DNA of 64,000 bases from Stigmatella ashevillena (GTDB taxonomy: Bacteria > Myxococcota > Myxococcia > Myxococcales > Myxococcaceae), in contig NZ_JAQNDM010000002.1 in NCBI RefSeq assembly GCF_028368975.1, positions 2,242,007 through 2,306,006 on the forward strand, written 5' to 3'. This document shows, piece after piece, positions 42,851 through 52,315 of this stretch. The translations under genes and the position numbers were made by a program. The notes beneath the pieces are model-generated. The model was given only the letters and a program-made list of their open reading frames with translations. It searched no databases and was not told the DNA's origin. Every line of letters begins with the position of its first letter. Positions within the stretch are counted from its first letter, which is position 1.

Positions 42851-44194
42851 TTATTGTTTGTCCGAGGTGCTGGGGCGCGGAGGAGCAGGCACAGGGTAGT
42901 AACAGGCATCTTTCCAAGCGTAAGAGCCCTCCCCACAGGGCGGCGAGTCGCGAGCAACTTCGACCCAGCAGCCTCCCCTGAGACTGATTTCGGGGCGCGA
43001 ACACGGCGGACGGCGCTGGCCCAGTAGAGGTTCCTTGGGCATGTCGAGGCTCAGCCCACTGGGTTTGAACTCCTGCGCCTCGCCAAGCACCGCGAATTCC
43101 TCTACGGCTGCGTCCGCCACTCCGCTCGTTCTTCCATCGCTCGTACCGGCTGGGAGAGGGCCCAGCCCCTCCAGGTGCAGGCTTCCAGCCCCCCAGACGA
43201 GCAGCCCGACAACCAGGGCGAGGCCTGCCACGGGCCAAATTCCTCTCTGGCGAAGCAGGACGACCGGAAAAGGCGTGCTTGCCGCAGGCGCAACAGGGCG
43301 CCTCTTCATCGGCTCATTGGATTCAGCCGCTGCTCCCGCCAACGCCTCCATCGCCGCTGCCAGTTCGGCCGCCGTGCCTCGGTCCTGGGGATTGTCGGAG
43401 AGCATGCGCAGGAGGAGTGCTTCGAACTCAGGCGTCAGCGGGGCCAGTCGGCCGGGAGGTATCAGCACCTCCAGGGTATCGCGTCCTTCGTCCCCTGCGA
43501 TGGAGGGGTCCGTCGCAATCGGCGGGTAGACTCCCGTGCACAGCCGGTAGGCCGTGACGCCCAGCGCATACACATCATCCGCCGGTGTGGCCTCATAGCG
43601 TGGGACCGTCGAACGGCGATGGTTCCAATGAAAACGCAGCGCTTGAGGGCTGCGGTAAATCCGCGTGCCCGGAGCCAACAGCCCCTCCGTGAGCGGCGTG
43701 GCTCCCTTCCAAGTGCCGCACCCGAAGTCCATGAGGAAGGCCTGACCCTCGGGGCTCACCAGCACGTTGTCCCCCTTCACGTCGCGATGGAGCCCCTGAC
43801 CCGCGTGGGTCGTCGCCAGGGCCCGCGCCACCTGGGCCAGCACCCTCAGCATCTGGCACGGCGTGGGCGCGTGCTCTTTCGCCCACTCGTACAGCCGAAC
43901 CCCCTCCACCCACTGCATCACCAAATAGGGGTGTGTCTCCCGCCTTGGTCCTCCTTTCCAGGTTCCCCGTCCCAGCAGGCGAGGCACGCAGGGGTTCTGG
44001 ATCCGGCTCAGCAACTCCGCCTCGCGGCCGAAGCGCCAATCGTTCGGGTGCCGGGCCAGCTTGAGGGCTACCGGCGGGCCCTCTGTCTGCCCTCGCCGGT
44101 GTGCGCGATAAACCACCCCATAGGTGCCGTAACCCGCGCGCCCGTCCACTTCCCAGGAGCCCAACACGGTCCCGTCTGGGAGCGCCTCTGGCAA
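42851..44194 (-). CDS. membrane Ser/Thr protein kinase
   Basis: 447 residues from a TTG at 44194; no ATG or GTG is suitably placed upstream, and AGGAGG a little further 5' is too distant. Kinase domain about 10-285: G-loop 'GRAGYGTYGVVYRA', 'VALKLA', 'GLHRDVKGDNVL', 'LMDFGCG', 'GTRIYRSPQALRF'. One membrane helix about 320-340 ('IWPVAGLALVVGLLVWG') and a short outer segment with several Cys ('CSRPEISLRGGCWVEV', 'CGEGSYAWKDACYYPV') that may bind a ligand. Divergent from ileS. The 42.8-kb end of the accessory region lies just downstream of it. Confidence 0.88.
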   Translation of the reverse strand: MPEALPDGTVLGSWEVDGRAGYGTYGVVYRAHRRGQTEGPPVALKLARHPNDWRFGREAELLSRIQNPCVPRLLGRGTWKGGPRRETHPYLVMQWVEGVRLYEWAKEHAPTPCQMLRVLAQVARALATTHAGQGLHRDVKGDNVLVSPEGQAFLMDFGCGTWKGATPLTEGLLAPGTRIYRSPQALRFHWNHRRSTVPRYEATPADDVYALGVTAYRLCTGVYPPIATDPSIAGDEGRDTLEVLIPPGRLAPLTPEFEALLLRMLSDNPQDRGTAAELAAAMEALAGAAAESNEPMKRRPVAPAASTPFPVVLLRQRGIWPVAGLALVVGLLVWGAGSLHLEGLGPLPAGTSDGRTSGVADAAVEEFAVLGEAQEFKPSGLSLDMPKEPLLGQRRPPCSRPEISLRGGCWVEVARDSPPCGEGSYAWKDACYYPVPAPPRPSTSDKQ

Positions 44195-44366
44195 CAGCTC
44201 GTCCGTGACTCGCCTCCTGGCCCGGGGGAAAGACAGCGGCCTTTTCCCTTCCTCACACTACCTCTTGGGTCATGTCCCGTCAGCACCCCTGGAGAGGTTG
44301 GCTCGGCCCGCAACCTCGCACGAAAGGGCCCACACCGGCACGGCAGGTGGTATCACTCACCCTGTC

Positions 44367-47300
44367 ATGTCCCAGCCCCCTGCCCCGCTGTTCGCCACGG
44401 TCCCCAACGAGATCGACTTCCCCGCTGACGAGCGCCGCACCCTCGCCTTCTGGAAGGAGCGCCGCATCTTCGAGCAGACGCTCCAAGGCCGGGACCAGGC
44501 GCCCGCCTTCATCTTCTATGAGGGCCCGCCCACCGCCAACGGCCTGCCCCACAACGGCCACGTCCTCACCCGCGTCATCAAGGACCTCTTTCCCCGCTAC
44601 AAGACGATGCGCGGCTTCCGCGTCCCCCGCAAAGCCGGCTGGGACACCCACGGCCTGCCCGTCGAAGTCGAGGTGGAGAAGGAGCTGCGCATCCACGGCA
44701 AGGCGGAGATCGAGCGCTACGGCGTTGAGCCCTTCACCCAGCGCTGCATCGAGTCCGTCTTCCGCTACACCAACGAGTGGGAGCGGCTCACCGAGCGCAT
44801 CGGCTTCTGGGTGGACCTGCCCGAAGCCTACGTCACCTACCACCGCAGCTATGTGGAGAGCGTCTGGTGGGCCCTCGCCGAGCTGTACCGCAAGGGCCTG
44901 CTCTACCAGGGCCACAAGGTCGTCTGGTGGTGGCCCCAGGGCGGCACCGCGCTCAGCTCCGGCGAAGTGGGCATGGGCTACCGCACGGTGGACGACCCCA
45001 GCGCCTACGTCGCCTTCCCGCTGAAGGACGCGCCCGATACCGCGCTCCTCATCTGGACCACCACGCCCTGGACGCTCCCGTCCAACATGTTTGCCGCCGT
45101 CAACCCCACCGTGGACTACGTCACCGTGGATGCCGGCGACCGCAAGCTCATCATCGCCGCCGCCCTGCGCGACGAGCTGGCCAAGAAGCTCAAGAAGGAC
45201 CTGCCCGTCCTGTCCACCCAGAAGGGCAGCGCCCTCGTCGGCCAGCGCTACACCCCTCCTTATGATGTGTATGCCCAGCGCGTGGGCAGCACGGAGCTGC
45301 CGCTCAAGGGCGGCGGCACGGAGGCGCCCGCCTGGCGCGTCATCGGCGCGGACTTCGTCACCCTCTCCAGCGGCACCGGCATCGTCCACATCGCCCCGGC
45401 CTTCGGCGAGGACGACTACAACGCCTTCCGCCAGGAGCGCACCCGCTTCGCCCAACCCGAAACGCTGGAGCTGTTCTGCGCCATCCGCCCGGACGGCACC
45501 TTCTCCGAGGACTTCCCTCACCTCACGGGCCGATTCGTGAAGGACGCGGACAAGGACATCCAGCGCGAGCTCAAGGAGCGCGGGCGGCTCGTTCTCGTCG
45601 AGCAGTACCGCCACGAGTACCCCTTCTGCTGGCGCGCGGATGACGACCCGCTCATCCAGTATGCCCGCCCCGCCTGGTACATCCGCACCACGTCCGTCAA
45701 GGACCAGGCCATCGCCAACAACCGTCAGGTGAACTGGGTCCCCGAGCACATCAAGGAAGGCCGCTTCGGCGACTTCCTCGCCAACAACGTGGACTGGGCC
45801 CTGTCCCGCGAGCGCTACTGGGGCACCCCCCTGCCCCTGTGGGTCCACTCGGAGACGGGCGAGGTGGAGGCCATCTCCTCGCTCCAGGCCCTGCGCGAGA
45901 AGCCCGGCAACAACCTCGCCGCCATCGAGGCCGAGCTGAAGGAGTTCCTCACCCACAAGCCCGGCGCCACCAGCAGCGAGCACCTCATCGTCCACAAGCC
46001 GTGGATCGACAAGGTCACCTTCGAGAAGCCCGGCACCCCGGGCCGCTTCGTCCGCGTGCCCGAGGTGGTGGACGTGTGGTTCGACTCGGGCTGCATGCCC
46101 TTCGCCCAGTGGGGCTACCCCCACGCGGCGGGCTCCCGGGAGAAGTTCGCCCAAGCCTTCCCCGCGGACTTCATCTCCGAGGCTATCGATCAGACGCGGG
46201 GGTGGTTCTACTCCCTGCTGATGATCGGCACGCTCATCTTCGACGAGGAGACCCAGCGTCGCCAGGGCCTGAGCCCCGTGCAGGGCTTCCCGATCCCGTA
46301 CAAGACCTGCATCGTCCTCGGGCACGTCTCCGACAAGGAGGGGAAGAAGGAGTCCAAGTCCAAGGGCAACTACACCCCGCCGGAGATCATCCTCGACGAG
46401 GTCCGCATGGACTTCGCCGTGCTCGACGACAAGGCGGCGGGCGTTCCAGGCGTGGCCGGGGAGGCCCTCATCGCCCGCGAGGACATGGAGGGGCTGGACA
46501 TCCAGGAGGGTGCCAAGGTGCAGCTGTTCCGTCCGGATGCCCCGGGCACGGCCATCACCGTCACCGTGAAGGTCCACAAGAAGCTCAAGCGGCGCGTGGT
46601 GCTGCTGGCCAAGAAGGAGCTGGAGGCCCTGGGCGTGGCCCCCTCCGCGCGCGGCGCGGACGTCATGCCGGTGGAGGTGCCTCGCCTGGCCCCCACCGAG
46701 CGCGTGGTGCTCAAGGACCCGGCCAGCCGGGCCCCCGGCGCGGACGCCTTCCGCTGGTTCTTCTTCGCCGCCAGCCCCACCTGGTCCAACACCCGCCACT
46801 CGCTAAGCAACGTGCGGCTCTTGCAGAAGGACTTCCAGGTCAAGCTGCGCAACGTCTATTCCTTCTTCACCATCTACGCGAACATCGACGGCTTCTCCCC
46901 CGCCACGGGCAATGCGGGCTCCAGCGAGGCGCCCTGGCGCGCCATCCGCCAGAGCACCGGCTGGAGAGAGCCTTCGCAGCGCACGGTGCTGGACCGGTGG
47001 ATCCTCTCCGAAGTGCAGCTCGCCCTGCGCGATGCCACCCGCTCCCTGGATGCGTATCAGGTCTACGAGGCCGCCCAGCGGCTGGTGGCGCTCGTGGACG
47101 CGCTCTCCAACTGGTACCTGCGCCGCAGCCGCGAGCGCTTCTGGGGGCCAGGCCTCGAGCAGGACAAGCAGGATGCTTACTTCACCCTGTACGAGGCGCT
47201 CACCACCATCACCGCCCTGTCCGCCCCCTTCATCCCCTTCTTCGCGGACGAGATGTGGGGCAACCTGGTGCGCCGTCCCTGGCCCACCTCGCAGCCCGAG

Positions 47301-48107
47301 AGCGTGCACCTGGGCCGCTTCCCGGACGTGGAGGAGCACCTCATCGACGAAGGGCTCTCCGCGGAGATGGGCGCGGTGCGCGAGCTGGTTTCCCTGGGCC
47401 TCAAGGTCCGCACGGACAACCGCCTCAAGGTGCGCCAGCCGCTGGCCCGCGCGGACGTCGTCCTCTCCCGCCGGGAGCTTCAGGATCGCGTGGCCGTCTA
47501 CCGTGAGCTCATCGCCGATGAGCTGAACGTTCACGAAGTCCGCTTCCTGGAGTCTGGCCAGGAGACGGACGTGGTGCGCTACAAGGTCCGTCCGAACCTG
47601 CGCGCCATGGGCAGCCGCCTCGGTCCCAAACTGGCCCCGGTGCGCAAGGCGTTCGACGCGGCCGACAGCCGGAGCCTCCAGCGCGAGCTGACGCTCCAGG
47701 GCAAGGTGGTGCTGGCCGTGGACGGCGAGCAGATGACCTTCCCCGCCGAGGAGCTGGAAGTGCTCGTGGAGGCCAACCCCGGCTACGCCGCCGCGGGCGC
47801 GGGCGTGGGCGTGGTGGTGCTCCACACCGAGCTGACCGAGGCGCTCGTGGACGAGGGCTTGGTGCGCGAGCTGCTCGCCCGGGTCCAGGCGGCGCGCAAG
47901 GACATGGCGCTCGGCTACACGGACCGCATCCGCCTGCGGGTGGACGGCGATGCGCGGGTGCGCAAAGTCGCCGAGGAGGGGCGGCAACTCATCTCCCGCG
48001 AGACGCTCGCCTCGGAGCTGCACGTGGGCCCCGAGGGGTTCACCGGCCAGGAGGAGGAGTTCAACCTCAACGGTCTGCCCGCGCGCCTGCGGGTGGAGCG
48101 CGCCTGA
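44367..48107 (+). CDS. ileS: isoleucyl-tRNA synthetase, eukaryotic-type, with insertion
   Basis: 1246 residues from ATG 44367; charges tRNA-Ile in the cytoplasm. Class I signatures: HIGH-type 'NGLPHNGHVLTRVIKDLFPRY' split here as 'NGLPHNGH', and 'KESKSKGN' for KMSKS. 'IWTTTPWTLPSN' belongs to the editing domain, and 'WDTHGLPVEVEVEKEL' and 'DVWFDSGCMPFAQWGYP' are typical. The GLPHNGH context places it with the eukaryotic-like (type 2) enzymes. Between the KESKS loop and 'DAFRWFFFAASPTWSNTRHS', which are normally about 20 residues apart, there are about 120 residues ('EVRMDFAVLDDKAAGVPG', 'VTVKVHKKLKRRVVLLAKK'). The extra piece is in frame and well composed, so it is an insertion domain rather than an error. 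Confidence 0.93.
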   Translation: MSQPPAPLFATVPNEIDFPADERRTLAFWKERRIFEQTLQGRDQAPAFIFYEGPPTANGLPHNGHVLTRVIKDLFPRYKTMRGFRVPRKAGWDTHGLPVEVEVEKELRIHGKAEIERYGVEPFTQRCIESVFRYTNEWERLTERIGFWVDLPEAYVTYHRSYVESVWWALAELYRKGLLYQGHKVVWWWPQGGTALSSGEVGMGYRTVDDPSAYVAFPLKDAPDTALLIWTTTPWTLPSNMFAAVNPTVDYVTVDAGDRKLIIAAALRDELAKKLKKDLPVLSTQKGSALVGQRYTPPYDVYAQRVGSTELPLKGGGTEAPAWRVIGADFVTLSSGTGIVHIAPAFGEDDYNAFRQERTRFAQPETLELFCAIRPDGTFSEDFPHLTGRFVKDADKDIQRELKERGRLVLVEQYRHEYPFCWRADDDPLIQYARPAWYIRTTSVKDQAIANNRQVNWVPEHIKEGRFGDFLANNVDWALSRERYWGTPLPLWVHSETGEVEAISSLQALREKPGNNLAAIEAELKEFLTHKPGATSSEHLIVHKPWIDKVTFEKPGTPGRFVRVPEVVDVWFDSGCMPFAQWGYPHAAGSREKFAQAFPADFISEAIDQTRGWFYSLLMIGTLIFDEETQRRQGLSPVQGFPIPYKTCIVLGHVSDKEGKKESKSKGNYTPPEIILDEVRMDFAVLDDKAAGVPGVAGEALIAREDMEGLDIQEGAKVQLFRPDAPGTAITVTVKVHKKLKRRVVLLAKKELEALGVAPSARGADVMPVEVPRLAPTERVVLKDPASRAPGADAFRWFFFAASPTWSNTRHSLSNVRLLQKDFQVKLRNVYSFFTIYANIDGFSPATGNAGSSEAPWRAIRQSTGWREPSQRTVLDRWILSEVQLALRDATRSLDAYQVYEAAQRLVALVDALSNWYLRRSRERFWGPGLEQDKQDAYFTLYEALTTITALSAPFIPFFADEMWGNLVRRPWPTSQPESVHLGRFPDVEEHLIDEGLSAEMGAVRELVSLGLKVRTDNRLKVRQPLARADVVLSRRELQDRVAVYRELIADELNVHEVRFLESGQETDVVRYKVRPNLRAMGSRLGPKLAPVRKAFDAADSRSLQRELTLQGKVVLAVDGEQMTFPAEELEVLVEANPGYAAAGAGVGVVVLHTELTEALVDEGLVRELLARVQAARKDMALGYTDRIRLRVDGDARVRKVAEEGRQLISRETLASELHVGPEGFTGQEEEFNLNGLPARLRVERA

Positions 48108-48114
48108 GCCAGCC

Positions 48115-50010
48115 TCACGGCTGGTAGTGGAGGATGGAGCCGCCCGCGCCGCCGATGCGCGGCTCCCTCCCCGCGCCCCATAGGGCGTTGAAGCGGCCTC
48201 CGTAGGGCACGGCCGTGCCCTTCCAGGTCTTCCCGTCGTAGTGGTACAGGTTGGTGAAGTCCTTCGGGAGGTCCTGGATGACGTCCTGCCCTGATTCCAG
48301 CACGTAGATGTCCGAGGGCCCCGTGCCCCAGATGCCCGCGAGCTCGCCCTTCGCGAAGGGCACCCCAGTCTCCCAGCGCTGGCCGTCGTAGTGCCGAACG
48401 TGGCCCTGGGCGCCCACCACCCAGACGTCCTTCGGCCCCGAGCCCCACACATCCCGGAAGGCCTGCCGGGTGGGCTTCTCCAGGGGAACCACCGTCCAAG
48501 CTTTGCCGTCGTGATGAAGGAGGGTGCCCAGCTCACCCACAGCCCAGACGTTCCGGGCGTCCGTGCCCCACACCCGGTTCAGCGTCACCGTGGTGGGGCT
48601 CTCGCTGACGCTCCAGCTCTCACCGTCATAGTGAAGGATGCGGCCGTTGTCCCCCACGGCCCAGATGTCCGCGGGGCCCGAGCCCCAGATGCCACGGAGC
48701 GTCGCGCCTTCGGGGATCTGCCACCAGAGGCTCACCGCCGTGCCATCGGAATGGAGGATCGTCTCCTTCCCTCCCACGGCCCAGATGTCTCCCGGGCTCG
48801 CGCCCCAGACATCGTGCAGCGCCACCGGCGCTCCGCTGGAGAGCACACTCCACTCGCCTTCGCTCCAGCGCAGCATCATGCCGTCCTCGCCGCAGGCCCA
48901 GGCCTCCGACGCGCTCACCTCATGGCCTCCCAGGACGGTTTTGCTGGCCCCCTCGCGCAGCGACACCCAGCCCGCGTCCGTCCTCCGCAGCATCTGGCCC
49001 GAGTCGCCCACCATCCAGAGCCCCGCTTCGCGCGAGCCCCACACGTGCGTGAGGTTCTCCGGAACCCCGACCATGCTGAGGGTGGAGACCCCTTTATCCA
49101 TGCGCAGGATGGCGCCGCCCGGTCCGGCCACCCAGGCCTCCTGAGCACTCATCGCGGCGATGCTCGTGAACGGCCGGTGCTCCTCGTGGACCACGCGCCA
49201 CTGGCCGCCTTCGAAACGCAGCACGCGCCAGATTCCTTCATCGACCTTCTCGTCCAGGGCCCACAACACCCCTTCCGCGCCGCTCAGGCTCCAGACGCGA
49301 TCGCTGGCGAAGCCCGGCTCGCCCACCCAGGCCTGGCCATTCCAGCGCCACACGTTTCCTTCCGCGCTGATGACCCAGACATTGTCCGGCGCAAAGCCCC
49401 AGATTCCCGTGTAGTAGTGCGGCAAGGTGTCCGGGGGCCTCGACCAATCCGTCCCGTTCCAGTGCAGCAAGGCCCCTCCGGAGCCCACGACCCAGATGTC
49501 CTCGGGGCTGCTGCCCCAGACGGACAGCAAAAGCTGTGTGAGGCCCGTGCCCACCGCCTGCCACGCCTTCCCGTTCCAGCGCACCACGGCGCCCTCGCGG
49601 CCCACCGCCCAGACATCCTCGGGCCCCGTGCCGAACAGGGCCAGCAGCGATTGGTCCGTGGCGGAGCGGTGGATCTTCCAGTTGAGACCATCCCAGTGGG
49701 TGGCCATTCCTGGCGCCCCCACGGCCCAGACATCGTCCGGTCCAGAGGCCCAGACGGCCCGGTAGTAATGCGCATGCGGGGTCGGGTTCTCCCAACACCA
49801 GTGGTCATCCAGACAGCGGGTGGGCGACAGGGCCGGGGGCTGCTGCGACTGCTGGCAGGTGCCACCTGGCTGGATGCACATCTGCGTCGCTTCGCAGCAC
49901 GTCCAGCCTTCACCACAGGGGCATGCCCGGCCGTCCAGGGACAGCGGCGCCACGCACGCGCCCAGAATCAAGCCGAGCAGCACGGCCAAGGAGACTTCGA
50001 GACGAGCCAT
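48115..50010 (-). CDS. beta-propeller-repeat lipoprotein
   Basis: 631 residues from ATG 50010; lipobox 'LILGAC'. After a Cys-rich stretch ('CPCGEGWTCCEATQMC') come about a dozen repeats of roughly 40 residues with the core 'VWGSGPDDVWAVG....' followed by 'HWDG..W', typical of myxobacterial surface propellers. The repeats should form one or two propellers presenting binding loops outside the cell. It is the last gene of the sigma/anti-sigma/caspase operon, starting 11 bp after the caspase gene stops. It converges on ileS, and only 7 bp separate the stops. Confidence 0.8.
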   Translation of the reverse strand: MARLEVSLAVLLGLILGACVAPLSLDGRACPCGEGWTCCEATQMCIQPGGTCQQSQQPPALSPTRCLDDHWCWENPTPHAHYYRAVWASGPDDVWAVGAPGMATHWDGLNWKIHRSATDQSLLALFGTGPEDVWAVGREGAVVRWNGKAWQAVGTGLTQLLLSVWGSSPEDIWVVGSGGALLHWNGTDWSRPPDTLPHYYTGIWGFAPDNVWVISAEGNVWRWNGQAWVGEPGFASDRVWSLSGAEGVLWALDEKVDEGIWRVLRFEGGQWRVVHEEHRPFTSIAAMSAQEAWVAGPGGAILRMDKGVSTLSMVGVPENLTHVWGSREAGLWMVGDSGQMLRRTDAGWVSLREGASKTVLGGHEVSASEAWACGEDGMMLRWSEGEWSVLSSGAPVALHDVWGASPGDIWAVGGKETILHSDGTAVSLWWQIPEGATLRGIWGSGPADIWAVGDNGRILHYDGESWSVSESPTTVTLNRVWGTDARNVWAVGELGTLLHHDGKAWTVVPLEKPTRQAFRDVWGSGPKDVWVVGAQGHVRHYDGQRWETGVPFAKGELAGIWGTGPSDIYVLESGQDVIQDLPKDFTNLYHYDGKTWKGTAVPYGGRFNALWGAGREPRIGGAGGSILHYQP

Positions 50011-50021
50011 CCAAGCAGGGT

Positions 50022-51551
50022 TCAAAACCGGCCTCCCAGCTGCACTCCCGCGAGGTCTGGCCCCGCGACGGGGAAAGCCTCCGCCGGAGCCTCCGGCCAC
50101 AAGAGCAGGCCCAGCCCCGCTCCCGCGGCGATGGCGCCCGCCACATAGAATGTGGTGGAGCGATGGTTGAGCGTGCGAATCCGCTGGTTCTGGCCCATGG
50201 CCTCGGCATGGGGCAGCGAAGCCCCCTGGCCAGACTTCGCTTCGCGCGCGGACAGCGTCGTCCAGAGCCCACCGCCCAGGCTCGCCCCCGCAAGCCCGAG
50301 CGCGCTCCACCCCGCCACCCGGCGCCAAGAAGACGAGCGGCGCGCCTCGACTTCCAGGGGCACGGGGGCTTGGAAGTCGTACGCGTCGGCCACCTGCTGG
50401 TCATAGGGCAGCGAGAAGATGAGATTGAACGCCTCGTGCTCCGCGCCGCGGTCGGCCGTCCGGGCCTGCTGCGGCGTGAGCGAAGCGAGCTGCACCACCT
50501 CTGGCATCGCGTCGATACGGTACTCCTGGCCATCCACCATGCGCCGCATGTAGAGCGGGCCGGTGCCGATGGGCCGCGCCAGCCACGTCCGCTGGCCAGG
50601 GGCGTTGTGGAAGTCGGCCAGCCGCACCCCTCGGCTGTCCTCGAGCCGCAAATGCTGAGCCTCGCGCCCATCCACCTCGATGCGGTGCTCCATCGCCTTG
50701 CCCAACACCACCAGCCACTTCCCATCCTTCGGCGGACGGGCGTGAACCTGCGGGCGGAAGCGTTCGTTGGGAATGGCCGCGTTCGCCTGCTCCACGAAGG
50801 CGGCGATCTCCCGGTAGCTCACCCGCCCATCGCCATCCGCGTCCGCCGCCCCATAGAGCCCCGAGCGGACCTCATGGCTGAAGACGCCTGACTGAAAGGC
50901 CTCCCACTCATGGCTGGCCCGGGCGCTGGAGGTCGACAGCAACAAACCCACGCGCCCATCCTCCGAGAGCCGCGCCACCTCACTGAAGCCCTTCAGCGGA
51001 CGGCGCTGGCCCCCCGGGCCCCGCCCATAGGCCAGAAAATAGGAGGAGCACGCATCCACGATGAGGTGAACCTGGTCCGCCTCCACCTGCTGGATGAGGC
51101 CCTCGGCCAGGTCCCCGCCCATGAGCCTCCGGTCCTCCAGCGTCACGTAGCCCTGGCCATTGTGCACGCTGCCGTGGCCCGCATAGATGAAGTAGACGAC
51201 GGTTCCCAGGTTGCGCGCGCGCGCCTGGGCCACATCGCGCGTGAGCTGGTCCACCAGCCGCTGCCACTCGCCCCAGTTCGGCACACTGGCCTCCGCCGCC
51301 GCCTGGGGGTGCAGCCGCTCCGTGTTCTGATCCAGGCGGGCCAGCAGGTACGTGCGCGCGCCGAGCAACCGAAAGAGGTCCAGATACCGTGCGGCGTCGT
51401 CATCCGCATAGCGCAAGGGAAGCTCGTCCGCGTCCACGCTCCGGTTCACCCCGACGATGAACGCGAAGGTGGCCTGAGGGCGCTCCTCCGCCAGCGCGGC
51501 TCCCGCGGCCAGCAGCACGGCAAGGCCCAGGGCCTCGCGCGTTGGCCTCAC
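50022..51551 (-). CDS. secreted caspase-like (peptidase C14) protein
   Basis: 509 residues from GTG 51551; AGGTGG 5 bp upstream, and the GTG overlaps the anti-sigma stop (GTGA). Signal peptide about 1-20 ('LAVLLAAGAALA'). Caspase-like domain: 'TFAFIVGVNRSVDADELPLR', 'VVYFIYAGHGSVHNG' (catalytic His), 'VHLIVDACSSYFLAYG' (catalytic Cys). An EF-hand-like 'DADGDGRVSYREI' suggests calcium binding. Two hydrophobic segments near the C-terminus ('AGWSALGLAGASLGGGLWTT', 'FYVAGAIAAGAGLGLLLWP') anchor it. Both catalytic residues are in place, so proteolysis is expected after Arg/Lys as in metacaspase-like enzymes. Confidence 0.85.
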   Translation of the reverse strand: MRPTREALGLAVLLAAGAALAEERPQATFAFIVGVNRSVDADELPLRYADDDAARYLDLFRLLGARTYLLARLDQNTERLHPQAAAEASVPNWGEWQRLVDQLTRDVAQARARNLGTVVYFIYAGHGSVHNGQGYVTLEDRRLMGGDLAEGLIQQVEADQVHLIVDACSSYFLAYGRGPGGQRRPLKGFSEVARLSEDGRVGLLLSTSSARASHEWEAFQSGVFSHEVRSGLYGAADADGDGRVSYREIAAFVEQANAAIPNERFRPQVHARPPKDGKWLVVLGKAMEHRIEVDGREAQHLRLEDSRGVRLADFHNAPGQRTWLARPIGTGPLYMRRMVDGQEYRIDAMPEVVQLASLTPQQARTADRGAEHEAFNLIFSLPYDQQVADAYDFQAPVPLEVEARRSSSWRRVAGWSALGLAGASLGGGLWTTLSAREAKSGQGASLPHAEAMGQNQRIRTLNHRSTTFYVAGAIAAGAGLGLLLWPEAPAEAFPVAGPDLAGVQLGGRF

Positions 51552-52315
51552 GGTTCCACCTGCATGGGGAAGGAGGTGTGCTCCGCGCCCGCCAGGGGCA
51601 GCGGCTCCGAGGAATCCCGCCCCTTCATCAAGGCCTCGGCTTGCTTTACCGAGAGCCGCTCGTCGGACAGCACCCCGTGAAGCACCAACCGCTTCCCATC
51701 GAACGCGTGGGAGATGGCCTCGGGCAGTTCGTGCAGGGCCGTGCCCTCGAAGGCCTTCACCGCCAGCGGATTCGTCTCCGGATCCGGCCAGCTCGGATGG
51801 AACCAGTACACGTGGTGGTGCTCGTCCACGCCGTACACGAGGAGCCACTTCCGGGCGCGCGGGTTCTGATAGGCAAAGGCCAGCTCATCCCCCTGGCGGA
51901 TTGTCCTTCCGACGGCCTCGGCGGCCATCCCCGGACGGACCCGGTAGACACGCAGGGCTTCGGACGAGGGCGAGGCGGCGCCCCCCCGCGCGGTGAACCC
52001 CTCGGTGTTCGCGAAGGGATCGGGCCGGGTTGTCATGACGCCGAGCACCAGCAACGCCACCACGCCGAGCACCGCGGCCCCCTGGGCCACCGGCATGGGC
52101 GGGCGCACCAGTCCCAATCCCCTGCCCAGGCGCTCCTGGGCGCCCCCCGCGGCCTTCGGGTCCAGGCGCCGCAGCAACAGGTGGCGCTCGTAGATGGACT
52201 TGCACGAGACACAGGCGGGCAAGTGCTCGCGCAGCGAGTGCTCTTCCCGGGGCTTCAGCCGGCGGGTGAAGTGGTCATCAACGCGCCCGCGCATGGGGCA
52301 GGTCCCGGTATTCAT
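51548..52315 (-). CDS. zinc-finger anti-sigma factor-like membrane protein
   Basis: 255 residues; ATG 52315 overlaps the sigma factor stop (ATGA). The N-terminal zf-HC2-like segment has 'HSLREHLPACVSC' (H-x3-H-x3-C-x2-C spacing), the usual sigma-binding anti-sigma domain. One membrane helix follows ('AAVLGVVALLVLGVMTT'). The outer part ('GDELAFAYQNPRARKWLLVYG', 'HHVYWFHPSWPDPETNP') resembles DUF4384-type sensor modules and may sense envelope status. It would hold the upstream ECF sigma factor inactive. Confidence 0.8.
   Translation of the reverse strand: MNTGTCPMRGRVDDHFTRRLKPREEHSLREHLPACVSCKSIYERHLLLRRLDPKAAGGAQERLGRGLGLVRPPMPVAQGAAVLGVVALLVLGVMTTRPDPFANTEGFTARGGAASPSSEALRVYRVRPGMAAEAVGRTIRQGDELAFAYQNPRARKWLLVYGVDEHHHVYWFHPSWPDPETNPLAVKAFEGTALHELPEAISHAFDGKRLVLHGVLSDERLSVKQAEALMKGRDSSEPLPLAGAEHTSFPMQVEP

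Noticed and set aside
44280-46799. 839-residue open frame on the minus strand
   Set aside because: Antisense to ileS, with repetitive Gly/Val/Leu-rich composition and no motif.
48391-50148. 585-residue open frame on the plus strand
   Set aside because: Antisense to the beta-propeller repeats; its apparent repeats mirror those of the real gene.
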